From Bacteroidales bacterium (GTDB lineage Bacteria; Bacteroidota; Bacteroidia; Bacteroidales; P3), in the NCBI GenBank assembly GCA_017428115.1, contig JAFRRK010000050.1:1-45007 (forward strand): DNA of 45,007 nucleotides, in the 5' to 3' direction. Positions 8,113 through 16,475 of this stretch are shown here, piece after piece (position 1 is the stretch's first letter; every line of letters starts with the position of its first letter). A model generated the notes under the pieces. That model made no database searches and was not told the DNA's origin. It was given only the letters and a program-made list of their open reading frames with translations. Both the position numbers and the translations under genes were made by a program.

Positions 8113-8499
8113 TTAGTCGAGTATTAATTGGTAGCGGAAGGTGTCGATAAAGCGGTTGGAGCGTACCACCCAGTCGTGCAGGGTGGCGCAGTGTTGGTAG
8201 CCGGCACGTTGGAATATGTGGATGCTGGGTATATTGGTGGCAGCAATGTCGGCATATACTTGGTGCAGTGAGGTGTTTTGCTGGCAGAAGAGGGTGAGGG
8301 TTTGAATCATGGCTGTGCCGTAGCCTTGGCGGCGGAATTCGTTGGAGACAACAAGCCCCACTGCAGCACGGCGGTTGACGGGGTCGTAGTTGTATAGTTC
8401 TACGCATCCAACAGGTGTGTCGGGCAAGTTGTCGGGATAGGCGTATAGTTTTAGTTCGCCAGAGGAGAGTGAGGCAGAGGGGAGGGCTTTGAGTTGCAT
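8113..8499 (-). CDS. GNAT acetyltransferase, short at the N-terminus
   Basis: 129 residues from ATG 8499, 13 bp after the recG stop. It contains the GNAT core: PVGCVELYNYDPVNRRAAVG, the acetyl-CoA loop NEFRRQGYGTAMI, then ADIAATNIPSIHIFQRAGYQ. Related proteins are usually 165-180 residues. The stretch between the first strand (MQLKALPSASL) and SSGELKLYAY, which should hold helices 1 and 2 of substrate binding, is missing. The longer in-frame extension to 8640 lies entirely inside recG and has no GNAT-like sequence, so it is not the real N-terminus. Either an internal deletion or a compact variant; acetyl-CoA binding residues remain. Substrate unknown. Confidence 0.72.
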   Translation of the reverse strand: MQLKALPSASLSSGELKLYAYPDNLPDTPVGCVELYNYDPVNRRAAVGLVVSNEFRRQGYGTAMIQTLTLFCQQNTSLHQVYADIAATNIPSIHIFQRAGYQHCATLHDWVVRSNRFIDTFRYQLILD

Positions 8500-8512
8500 G
8501 GTGGATAGGTGT

Positions 8513-10660
8513 TTAACTGATTTTTTCCCAGTGGGGATGGTTGTTATTGTTGCGTATGTGCTGCCGAAGGAGAGCATTGTCGGGGAGGAGAAGGTCCGGG
8601 TCGGTGTCGAGCAGGTGATGTACCTCGTCGCGGGTGGCACATACCAAGGGTTCGTCGTCGACTAGGTCGGCAACTTTGAGGTCGAGCATGCCGCTCTGTT
8701 GCAGCCCTTGAAGGTCGCCAGGCCCGCGGAGACGAAGGTCTGCTTCGGCAATGGCAAAACCGTCGGTGGTGTCGCACATGGTTTTGATGCGTTGTTGGCT
8801 AGTGTGGCTCAGTTCATTCTTTGTCATAAGAATGCAGTAGGATTGTCCTCCTCCACGTCCCACACGTCCGCGCAGTTGGTGGAGTTGGCTGAGTCCGAAT
8901 CGTTCGGCATTTTCAATTACCATGACGGTGGCGTTGGGCACATCGACCCCTACTTCGATAACGGTGGTGGAGACCATGATGTGAGTTTCGCCCCGTTTGA
9001 AGCGGTCCATCTCGTATGCCTTGGCATCGGCTGGCATCTGGCCATGGACGATGCTTAGTTGGTATTGCGGCATGGGGAAGCTGCGCGAGATGCTCTCATA
9101 ACCGTCCATGAGGTCTTTGAGGTCTAGTGTTTCGCTCTCATTGATAAGAGGGTATACTACATATACCTGTCGTCCTTTGGCTATTTCTTGTCGCATAAAG
9201 TGAAATAGCTGGGCGCGGTTGGCATCGGTGCCATGTAGGGTAACAACAGGCTGGCGGCCAGGAGGCAGCTCGTCGATGATTGAGCAGTCGAGGTCGGCAT
9301 AGAGGGTCATAGCAAGTGTACGAGGTATAGGGGTGGCGGTCATGACGAGTATGTGGGGTGGGATTTCGCTTTTGCCCCATAGTTTTGAACGCTGTTCGAC
9401 ACCGAAGCGGTGCTGTTCGTCAATAACCACATAGCCGAGCCGATGAAACTGCACGTCGGGCTCAATAAGTGCGTGAGTGCCGATGAGGATGTCTATTTCT
9501 CCATTGGCAAGGCGTTGCTTTATCTTCTTCTTTTGGCTGGGACGTAGGGAGCCTACAAGCAGCTCTACGCAAATATTTTGGTTGGCGAGGTATTTTTGGA
9601 AGTTGACGAAGTGTTGTGTGGCCAATATCTCGGTGGGAGCCATGAGGCATGCTTGGCAGTCATTGTCGAGGGCTATGAGTATGGTGAGCAGTGCCACAAG
9701 GGTTTTGCCGCTGCCCACGTCGCCTTGCAGCAGGCGGTTCATCTGGCGGCCGCTGCGCATATCGGAGCGTATCTCCTTGACGACCCTTTTCTGGGCACCA
9801 GTCAGAGGGAAAGGAAGATGCTGGTTGTAGAAGGTGTGGAAATGGTCTCCTACCAGTCCGAATATGCGTCCCACAGAGTGTTGGCGACGGGCAATGCGAC
9901 TGTATTGGTAGTCGAGTTGATGGTAGAACAGCTCTTCAAATTTTTCTCTTAATAGTGCCTGTTGCCATTCTTGTTGTGAGGAGGGGTAGTGGATGCTGTG
10001 GAGGGCATTGCCTCGTTCCATTAGGTGGTATCGCTGTATGATATTGGCAGGCAGTGTTTCTGGTAGGTGGTATGGCACTTGCTGAAGCAGGGTGCTGGTG
10101 ATGCGCGCTATGGCTTTGGTGCCCAGTCCACGATTTTTGGCTTTCTCTGTAGTGCGGTAGATGGGTAGGAATGCATGGGCGGGACGTTCGTCATAGATTG
10201 AAGATACTTCCAGGTCGGGGTGTACAATCTGCCAGCTGGAGCCGAATAGTGTGGGCTTGCCCATCACGTTGTAGACAGAGCCTGCCTTGAGACTTTCTTT
10301 AATCCATTTCAGTCCTTGAAACCATACAAGCGAGATGGTCCCGGTGCCGTCGGTGAAAGTGGCCTCCATCCGGGTGGAGTGTCCTGAGGTGATGGTGCGT
10401 AGGTCGTTGATACGCCCTCTAAATACGAGGTAGGGCTCCTCGCTATTGAAGTTGTCGATGGTGCTCACTTTTGAGCGGTCGACTATACGAAAAGGGAAAT
10501 AGTGCAGTAGGTCGCCAAAGGTATGGATATCGTATTCCTTGGCAAAAATCTCAGCCTTGGAGGGACCCACCCCCTTGAGGTATGAGATATTGGTGTTTAA
10601 TATGTTGTTGCTACTGTTGATGGGAGGTTTCTTTTTGGTGGGCGAGACGTTCTCGCTCAA
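8513..10660 (-). CDS. recG: ATP-dependent DNA helicase RecG
   Basis: 715 residues, normal length. The N-terminal wedge/OB domain begins with YLKGVGPSKAEIF and includes the RINDLRTI strand. The helicase core has Walker A GDVGSGKT (313-320), DEQHRFGVEQR (the RecG form of the DEAD box) and MTATPIPRTLAM. It also has ATVMVIENAERFGLSQLHQL and the RGRVGRGG motif VI. RecG remodels stalled replication forks and Holliday junctions. Its only plausible start (10660) lies inside coaD, giving a 50-bp overlap. No later Met precedes the conserved wedge start. Confidence 0.96.
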   Translation of the reverse strand: MSENVSPTKKKPPINSSNNILNTNISYLKGVGPSKAEIFAKEYDIHTFGDLLHYFPFRIVDRSKVSTIDNFNSEEPYLVFRGRINDLRTITSGHSTRMEATFTDGTGTISLVWFQGLKWIKESLKAGSVYNVMGKPTLFGSSWQIVHPDLEVSSIYDERPAHAFLPIYRTTEKAKNRGLGTKAIARITSTLLQQVPYHLPETLPANIIQRYHLMERGNALHSIHYPSSQQEWQQALLREKFEELFYHQLDYQYSRIARRQHSVGRIFGLVGDHFHTFYNQHLPFPLTGAQKRVVKEIRSDMRSGRQMNRLLQGDVGSGKTLVALLTILIALDNDCQACLMAPTEILATQHFVNFQKYLANQNICVELLVGSLRPSQKKKIKQRLANGEIDILIGTHALIEPDVQFHRLGYVVIDEQHRFGVEQRSKLWGKSEIPPHILVMTATPIPRTLAMTLYADLDCSIIDELPPGRQPVVTLHGTDANRAQLFHFMRQEIAKGRQVYVVYPLINESETLDLKDLMDGYESISRSFPMPQYQLSIVHGQMPADAKAYEMDRFKRGETHIMVSTTVIEVGVDVPNATVMVIENAERFGLSQLHQLRGRVGRGGGQSYCILMTKNELSHTSQQRIKTMCDTTDGFAIAEADLRLRGPGDLQGLQQSGMLDLKVADLVDDEPLVCATRDEVHHLLDTDPDLLLPDNALLRQHIRNNNNHPHWEKIS

Positions 10661-11048
10661 GGGTGGAACTGATGTCTTGATATTCGATGTCGGAAAGGAG
10701 TATGACGGTGTCGATGGTAGGGTCCAGGGAGCGATTTACGGCGGCCACGGTCTGTTCATAGGCCAAGTCGTTCGCATTACGTATGCCGCGCAAAATAAAT
10801 TGTGCACCCACCCTCCTGCACAGCTCTACGGTCATGTCGCTATAGGTCAGCACGTCTATTCGTGGCTCGTAGGCGTATAGTTGTTGCACTTTTTCAAGGC
10901 GTTGCTCTGGCGAAAACATGTAATGTTTGTCGGTGTTGACACCGATAGCAATGCAGATGGTGTCAAACAGCTCAAGGCCTCGTTGCACGATAGCCTCGTG
11001 TCCGCTAGTAAAGGGGTCGAACGAGCCAGGAAAAACAGCCTTTTTCAT
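10611..11048 (-). CDS. coaD: Phosphopantetheine adenylyltransferase
   Basis: 145 residues. It transfers AMP from ATP to 4'-phosphopantetheine in coenzyme A synthesis. The nucleotidyl-transferase start MKKAVFPGSFDPFTSGHEAI carries the (T/H)xGH site. VELCRRVGAQFILRGIRNANDLAYEQ is the conserved substrate loop, given here in full since it identifies the family. The end SDIEYQDISSTLERE has the ISST signature. It is about 15 residues shorter than most CoaD proteins and its C-terminal tail is atypical and polar. The C-terminal 17 codons overlap recG in another frame, so both ends are under shared constraint. The ATG overlaps the preceding gene by 4 bp (ATGA). Confidence 0.94.
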   Translation of the reverse strand: MKKAVFPGSFDPFTSGHEAIVQRGLELFDTICIAIGVNTDKHYMFSPEQRLEKVQQLYAYEPRIDVLTYSDMTVELCRRVGAQFILRGIRNANDLAYEQTVAAVNRSLDPTIDTVILLSDIEYQDISSTLERERLAHQKETSHQQ

Positions 11049-11725
11049 CTTCTTCTCGATGCTTTTTTATATTTATATTTGCTCTGGTTGTCTTCGCCAA
11101 ACTGCCACAGCAGCCTGAAAGTGAGCGACGAATTGTAGAAATCGTTGTAGAATGTCTTGTCGGCATACTGATACTTCCAGTCGCGTTTGATAGGTATGAT
11201 GGAGTATTGGTAACGAGTGCTGAACTGCAGCCCCTTCCAGATGTTGAAGCGAAACTCAACCGCCGGGGCAAAATCGTTCTTCAGGAAAGTCATATCGGTG
11301 GTGTCGGGGATGAAGAAGAGGGGATTGTAGTAGGCATTGCCGTGCGGCTGGCGCACTAGGCGGCTGTATACCAGCCCTACTCCTATGCGTAGACCTCCGT
11401 ATGGGTCGTGGAAGAAAAGAGTCAGCGGTATGTCCACATAGTGCAGATTGAGGCTGATATTGTAGTAGTTCTCATTGTTGTGCTTGTTGTTGAATATTCC
11501 TCGGCAGGAATAACCTGTTTCAACTGCCAGGCTCCACATATCGCGGTCGTCCAGGTCGGCTATGGCACCCACCCCTCCAGCAAAACCCCAATGGTTGAAG
11601 CCTTTCAGCTCGTCGCCCTCTATCTGCGATGCTGCTCCTCCGGCAAATGTATAGGCGTGAATGCGTTGTGCCTGCAAAGGTATTGCGGCTGAAAGTATGA
11701 GCAGTAGGGTCAATAAGCGGTTCAT
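11045..11725 (-). CDS. Outer-membrane beta-barrel protein (PorT-like)
   Basis: 226 residues with a signal peptide (MNRLLTLLLILSAAIPLQAQ). It has alternating aromatic/polar strands typical of an 8-10 stranded barrel: GFAGGVGAIADL, SLAVETGYSCRG, ISLNLHYVDIPL, GGLRIGVGLVYS, FAPAVEFRFNIW, LQFSTRYQYSI and LTFRLLWQFG. It ends in a basic tail (KYKYKKASRRR), which is unusual for a barrel that should close with an aromatic residue. It resembles the PorT/OMP_b-brl_2 group of Bacteroidetes. Sandwiched by 4-bp ATGA overlaps between the glycosyltransferase gene and coaD, so it is co-translated with both. Exact role unknown. Confidence 0.8.
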   Translation of the reverse strand: MNRLLTLLLILSAAIPLQAQRIHAYTFAGGAASQIEGDELKGFNHWGFAGGVGAIADLDDRDMWSLAVETGYSCRGIFNNKHNNENYYNISLNLHYVDIPLTLFFHDPYGGLRIGVGLVYSRLVRQPHGNAYYNPLFFIPDTTDMTFLKNDFAPAVEFRFNIWKGLQFSTRYQYSIIPIKRDWKYQYADKTFYNDFYNSSLTFRLLWQFGEDNQSKYKYKKASRRR

Positions 11726-13668
11726 ATATTCAGTATGTTTTTGGCCAGAATCTGTATGTCGTTTGCCAGTTTGTAGTTTCGTAGATAACGTAGGTGTAGT
11801 CTTTGCCTCAGTTCGGGGCTTAGCGAGGAGGCACGGTGGGGAATGGCATCTTCAGGGGAAAAGATGCCGCTTCGGATGTCGGAATGCATGGTGCCTACCC
11901 AGCTCTTCCTGCCAGTGAGCACCTGCCAGCAATGTGCATAATAGAGCTTCCTGCGTCGTTGAAAAGGTAGTAGTATAGGGGAAAACAGCAGCAGCAGTAT
12001 GGCTGCCACAATGTCGAAGAGCCTTTTGTTGCGGCGGTTGAGTGGGTCGGCGATTGTGCGTATCTCCTCAGTATAAAGGTCTTCGGCGCGTTGTATGCTG
12101 TTGCTGCCAATAATAAAGTCGCTGTCGGTAGGGACTATCTTATATTCTACTTCCCTTCTTCTGCGCGGCATATTGCCCAGGTGGGTCATCAGTGTGATTA
12201 TGTCCTGTATTGGCAGGTCCTTGCTGCAAAACACCACCTCGTCGGCATTATAGTAGCGTATGGTGTCGTCAAGCCTCACCACATCGGGACACTGCTCTGT
12301 GAAAGTCTCGATGCGGCAGCTCCCTAGCGTCTGATATAGTTGGCCTACACGTTGAGACTCTTCTGCACTACCCACTATGATGCATGAGCGTGTGCGTAGC
12401 GGGCGCAGGTTATACCCAGGCACGCCCAGCAGACTCAGCAACCCGCGCAGTCCTAGTGCAGACAACAGTGTCCATCCGCATCCCAAAAGCAGTAGTGCTC
12501 GGGAGTAGCGTTGGCTCTCGTCCAACAGCGAGTAAAACACCAGCAGCATACCGCACCCTATAGCCATCCCCTTGACAATCCTACCCAGACGAACAGGTTT
12601 CTCATATCCGCCATACAGCCAGCTGCACAGCATCATCACCACTATATATATCGGTATCACCACCCATGTGTATTGGGGTGGGTAATATGCAGCATTTGAT
12701 GCCCAATGGGTGGCCCATATATGCTTGATGGCGACAAAGCCACCAAATGCTACGCCAAAATCGGCCGCTGGCAGCGCTACTGCCATCAGTGCTCTTTTTA
12801 TCCAAGCCAGACATGCCCTTGCCCATATGGCAATCCTCAGCAGCAGGTTGAACCAACGTGCCTTACTGTCGGAGAAATAGTGCTGCACAAATATCGTCAT
12901 GGCATTGTAGAACGTATACACATAGTTCATGCTGCCATGTTTGGTGCTCTCGCCTTTATAGTGAATGATGCGGGCGGAGGGGAGGTAGTAGTTCTCAAAT
13001 CCTCCTAGTTTTATGCGCCACGAGAAGTCTATATCCTCGCCATACATAAAAAAGGCCTCGTCCAGCAGACCCACCTTATCCAGAGCCTTTCGGCTCACCA
13101 TTAGGAATGCTCCGGGCAAAATGTCGATGGGGTTAGTCTCGTCGTCGTCCAGATGCCCCAAATAGTATGCCGCTATGCGCCGATTGTGGGGAAACAGACG
13201 TATCAGTCCGCTAATCTTAAAGAATGCAGCCTCGGGTGTGGGAAATCCGCGTTTGCTCTCTTTCAAGTAGCTCCCTTCGCCGTTGATCATCTTTACTCCC
13301 AATCCTCCGCAGTCGGGGTGTGAGGCATAAAAAGCTACACACTTGCTAAATGTGTCGTGCTCCACCACAGTGTCGGGGTTGAGCAACAGTATAAGGTCGC
13401 CTGTGCTAAGGCGCAGAGCCTGGTTGTTGGCTTTGGCAAAACCCACATTATCCTCGTTGGCTATCACATGCACCTGGGGATACCGCTCCCTTACCATCTC
13501 CACCGAGCCGTCCACCGATGCATTGTCCACCACAAACACCTCCAACTCTATCTCGTCGCAAATGCCACCCTCTTCCTCCACTTTCAGCTTAGAGCCAAAC
13601 ACCGACTCCAGGCACTGGTCGAGGAAGTACTTCACATTGTAGTTGACTATGACAACACTTAGCTTCAA
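11722..13668 (-). CDS. GT2 glycosyltransferase fused to a degenerate polyprenyl-phosphate glycosylphosphotransferase-like region
   Basis: 648 residues. Residues 1-260 are a family 2 glycosyltransferase: VVIVNYNVKYF, DNASVDGS (49-55), LLNPDTVVE (95-103) and FFMYGEDIDFSWR (207-217), like rhamnosyltransferases. Residues 270-420 hold four or five membrane spans. Residues 427-530 resemble the nucleotide-binding-like domain of WbaP-type enzymes, with VPTDSDFIIG. Residues 546-570 (RNKRLFDIVAAILLLLFSP) match the re-entrant helix that starts the phosphoglycosyltransferase domain. The catalytic Asp-Glu loop and the rest of that domain are absent, replaced by a basic tail. It probably adds sugars to a lipid-linked glycan, with the second half structural. 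First gene of a six-gene operon ending with mltG. Confidence 0.8.
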   Translation of the reverse strand: MKLSVVIVNYNVKYFLDQCLESVFGSKLKVEEEGGICDEIELEVFVVDNASVDGSVEMVRERYPQVHVIANEDNVGFAKANNQALRLSTGDLILLLNPDTVVEHDTFSKCVAFYASHPDCGGLGVKMINGEGSYLKESKRGFPTPEAAFFKISGLIRLFPHNRRIAAYYLGHLDDDETNPIDILPGAFLMVSRKALDKVGLLDEAFFMYGEDIDFSWRIKLGGFENYYLPSARIIHYKGESTKHGSMNYVYTFYNAMTIFVQHYFSDSKARWFNLLLRIAIWARACLAWIKRALMAVALPAADFGVAFGGFVAIKHIWATHWASNAAYYPPQYTWVVIPIYIVVMMLCSWLYGGYEKPVRLGRIVKGMAIGCGMLLVFYSLLDESQRYSRALLLLGCGWTLLSALGLRGLLSLLGVPGYNLRPLRTRSCIIVGSAEESQRVGQLYQTLGSCRIETFTEQCPDVVRLDDTIRYYNADEVVFCSKDLPIQDIITLMTHLGNMPRRRREVEYKIVPTDSDFIIGSNSIQRAEDLYTEEIRTIADPLNRRNKRLFDIVAAILLLLFSPILLPFQRRRKLYYAHCWQVLTGRKSWVGTMHSDIRSGIFSPEDAIPHRASSLSPELRQRLHLRYLRNYKLANDIQILAKNILNI

Positions 13669-13773
13669 TTATGAAAAAAATCTCAATACAAATGCGGCTT
13701 CCGCCCCTGTCTGCCGACAGGCAAGCCTTTTTAGTTTTTTAGTTTCACTCTTTAGATGCTGTTTATGGTTGAT

Positions 13774-13888
13774 GATGTTTATAATGTACATGAGCAATCA
13801 GTTTTTCCTTCCTTTCTCAGTTACAGTAGGACCCCATTGTAACTGAGAAAAGAAGGAAAAGGTGTCGTTCATGTGCTTTAAGAAAATC
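13774..13888. repeat. Large imperfect inverted repeat between topA and the glycosyltransferase gene
   Basis: The core arms at 13803-13825 and 13838-13860 pair over 23 bp with one mismatch around a 12-nt loop. Outward, ACATGAGC (13788-13795) and GTTCATGT (13867-13874) also mirror each other. Weaker pairing (about 18 of 25 positions by eye) reaches roughly 13774 and 13888. There is no U-run after the stem on either strand, so it is not a standard terminator. It looks like a small non-autonomous mobile element or a long cruciform. No ORF inside. Confidence 0.6.
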
Positions 13889-13928
13889 ATTGATTATATT
13901 TTAAACAGCTCCTTAGTTTAATTCAAGT

Positions 13929-16277
13929 TCATTTCTCGCTCTTCTTCTTTCTTCCGCGGGGTTTCTTCTCTTCGGCATTGTTCACTATCGCCAATGCCTC
14001 CTCTACAGTCAGTTTCAGCGGGTCTACCTGTTTAGGCAGACGGAAGTTTTCACCCCTGTAGCTCAGATAGGGGCCGTAACGGCCTATGTTGGTGCTTATC
14101 GTCTGCCCCTCATGTTCTCCTATCTCATGTGGGTAAAGTTCTCTCAGACGTTCTTTCTCCGCCTCGGCAATGCGTTTGTTCTTGATAATCTCTATGCAGC
14201 GGTCTAGGTCCACCTCGTAGGGGTCGTCGTATTTTGACAGTGAGTAGAACTTGTTGTCTAGCCGCACATAGGGGCCATATTTCCCGATGCTCACTATCAC
14301 ATCGTGCCCCTCAAATTCGCCCACCGTCCTCGGTAGGTTAAACAGAGCCAGAGCCTCCTCCAAGGTGATGGTCTCAATGCTTTGGCCCTTCTTCATGCTG
14401 GCAAACTTGGGCTTCTCCTCGTTCGATGTGTCGCCTAGCTGCACCAGTGTGCCATACCTGCCAATCTTGGCATATACATTGCGGCCGCTCTTGGGGTCAA
14501 CGCCTATCAGCCTGCTCCCGCTGGTGCGGTGGCTAGTTTGCTGTGTGAGGCGTATATTCTTGTGGAAAGGCACATAGAACTTGTCCACCACCTTGCGCCA
14601 CTGTTTTTTGCCCGTTGCAATGTCGTCAAAATCCTTCTCCACCATGGCGGTGAAGTTATAGTCCACTATGTCGGCAAAATGCTCCATCAAGAATGCGTTC
14701 ACCACAGTTCCGATATCGGTAGGAAACAGTTTGCCTTTCTCCTCGCCCATCTTCTTGGTGCGTTTCTCGGTGTGCACGGTGTCGTCCTTCAGCACTATGG
14801 CGGTGCATTCCACCTCCTTGGGCTCGCGGTCTTCCTTTATCACATATTCGCGTTTCAGTATGGTGCTTATTGTGGGCGCATAGGTCGACGGGCGGCCTAT
14901 GCCCAACTCTTCCAGCTTTTTGATTAGGCTTGCCTCGGTATAGCGGGGTGGGTGCTGGGTGAAGTGCTCTGTTGCCTCGGCAACATCCAGGTTCAGCAGC
15001 ATGCCCTCCACCACTTTGGGCAGAGTGCGTGTGGCACCCACATTCTCCATTGGCTCGTCATCGGTCGACTCCATATACACCTTCAAGAAGCCGTCGAATC
15101 GCACCTGCTCGCCCTGGCACACCAGAGTCTCCTCGTGGCCGCTGATGCTGATGTCGATAGAGGTCTTCTCTATCTCTGCGTCAGCCATCTGCGATGCGAT
15201 GGCACGTTTCCATATCAGCTCGTACAGGCGGCGTTGGGCGGCATCTGCGTTGATAGTCACATTCTCCATATACGTCGGGCGTATGGCCTCGTGTGCCTCC
15301 TGCGCGCCCTTGGTCTTGGTGTGGTAGCGGCGTATGTTCACATAGTTCTCGCCATACAGCTTCGTAATCTCACTCTTGGCCATATTCAGTGCCAGCTCGC
15401 TCAGGTTTACACTGTCGGTACGCATGTAGGTGATAAAACCGTTCTCATATAGCTGCTGGGCTATCTGCATGGTGCGAGCCACGCTGTATCCCAGTTTGCG
15501 GCTGGCCTCCTGTTGCAGGGTGGAGGTGGTGAATGGGGGGGCAGGACTGCGTCGTGCCGGCTTGGTGTCGATAGTCTGCACCTTATAGCTGCAGCCCACC
15601 AGGCTCTCCACAAAGGCGGTGGCCTCCTGCTCCGTGTCAAAGCGGCGGCTCAGCTCTGCCACCACCTGCGAGCGTCCGCTCACTGGGTGCAGCTGCGCCG
15701 TGAGCCTGAAATACTGGCGGCTCTCAAAATTCTTCACCTCCTCTTCGCGCTCCACCACCAGCCTCACTGCTACGCTCTGCACACGTCCGGCACTCAGGGC
15801 CGGCTTAATCTTTGCCCACAATATAGGACTTATCTCATAGCCCACCAGGCGGTCCAGCACACGCCGTGCCTGCTGTGCGTCCACTAGGTTCATGTCCACG
15901 CTGCGCGGGTGCTCTATGGCTTGCAATATGGCATTCTTCGTAATCTCGTTAAACACAATGCGCCGCGTCTTCTCTGGGTCCAGTTTTAGCGTCTCTTGCA
16001 GATGCCAGGCTATCGCCTCTCCCTCGCGGTCTTCATCCGATGCCAGCCACACCACATCCGCGTCTTTCACAGCCCTTTTCAGCTCAGCCACCAGTTTGTG
16101 TTTCTCTTCCGTAATCTGGTACTCCGGCTCGTATTGGTTCTCGATGTCGATACTCATCTCCTTTTTTGCCAAGTCGCGGATATGGCCGTTGCTCGACTTC
16201 ACCACATAGTCTTCGCCCAAAAACTCTTCAATCTTCTTCACCTTTGTGGGCGACTCTACAATTACAAGGTTCTTCAT
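13929..16277 (-). CDS. topA: DNA topoisomerase I
   Basis: 782 residues. It relaxes negative supercoils by single-strand cleavage. The TOPRIM domain has E8 (IVESPTK) and D81-E82-D83 (SDEDREGEAIAWHL). The catalytic Tyr is near 284 in GFITYMRTDSVNLS. Conserved RRVLDRLVGYEISP and LSAGRVQSVAVRLV segments are present. The C-terminus carries several glycine-rich topoisomerase C-repeat units (IGRYGTLVQLG, IGKYGPYVRLD, IGRYGPYLSYRG) instead of zinc-finger cysteines, the form usual in Bacteroidetes. It ends with a basic KKPRGRKKKSEK tail. It starts 55 nt downstream of a plausible promoter. Confidence 0.97.
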   Translation of the reverse strand: MKNLVIVESPTKVKKIEEFLGEDYVVKSSNGHIRDLAKKEMSIDIENQYEPEYQITEEKHKLVAELKRAVKDADVVWLASDEDREGEAIAWHLQETLKLDPEKTRRIVFNEITKNAILQAIEHPRSVDMNLVDAQQARRVLDRLVGYEISPILWAKIKPALSAGRVQSVAVRLVVEREEEVKNFESRQYFRLTAQLHPVSGRSQVVAELSRRFDTEQEATAFVESLVGCSYKVQTIDTKPARRSPAPPFTTSTLQQEASRKLGYSVARTMQIAQQLYENGFITYMRTDSVNLSELALNMAKSEITKLYGENYVNIRRYHTKTKGAQEAHEAIRPTYMENVTINADAAQRRLYELIWKRAIASQMADAEIEKTSIDISISGHEETLVCQGEQVRFDGFLKVYMESTDDEPMENVGATRTLPKVVEGMLLNLDVAEATEHFTQHPPRYTEASLIKKLEELGIGRPSTYAPTISTILKREYVIKEDREPKEVECTAIVLKDDTVHTEKRTKKMGEEKGKLFPTDIGTVVNAFLMEHFADIVDYNFTAMVEKDFDDIATGKKQWRKVVDKFYVPFHKNIRLTQQTSHRTSGSRLIGVDPKSGRNVYAKIGRYGTLVQLGDTSNEEKPKFASMKKGQSIETITLEEALALFNLPRTVGEFEGHDVIVSIGKYGPYVRLDNKFYSLSKYDDPYEVDLDRCIEIIKNKRIAEAEKERLRELYPHEIGEHEGQTISTNIGRYGPYLSYRGENFRLPKQVDPLKLTVEEALAIVNNAEEKKPRGRKKKSEK

Positions 16278-16336
16278 ATACTTAATTGCTGTATTTCTTT
16301 ATTATATATTATTTATTGTGTTGTCAAAACAATTTG

Positions 16337-16368
16337 CAAAATAACACTTTTTTTTTGACGTATACAAA
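16337..16368 (-). promoter_or_regulatory. Probable promoter of topA
   Basis: TTTG (16368-16365), 20-nt spacer, TTATTTTG (16344-16337). It has a perfect -33 and a -7 box with one mismatch to TAnnTTTG. The predicted start, about 6 nt further, gives a leader of roughly 54 nt. Confidence 0.45.
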
Positions 16369-16475
16369 AAGTTTTTATTAACAATTGGGAGATAGCGGTT
16401 TATATGGATTTGTGGCATATTGTTTTTTCTTACCTTCTCTTTTTACTTTTCAGTTTAATCAACTATAACAATGTG

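Noticed and set aside
8500-8640. Long N-terminus for the GNAT protein
   Set aside because: It is entirely within recG in another frame and has no GNAT-like sequence.
13803-13860. Inverted repeat as a standard terminator of topA
   Set aside because: No U-run follows the stem on either strand.
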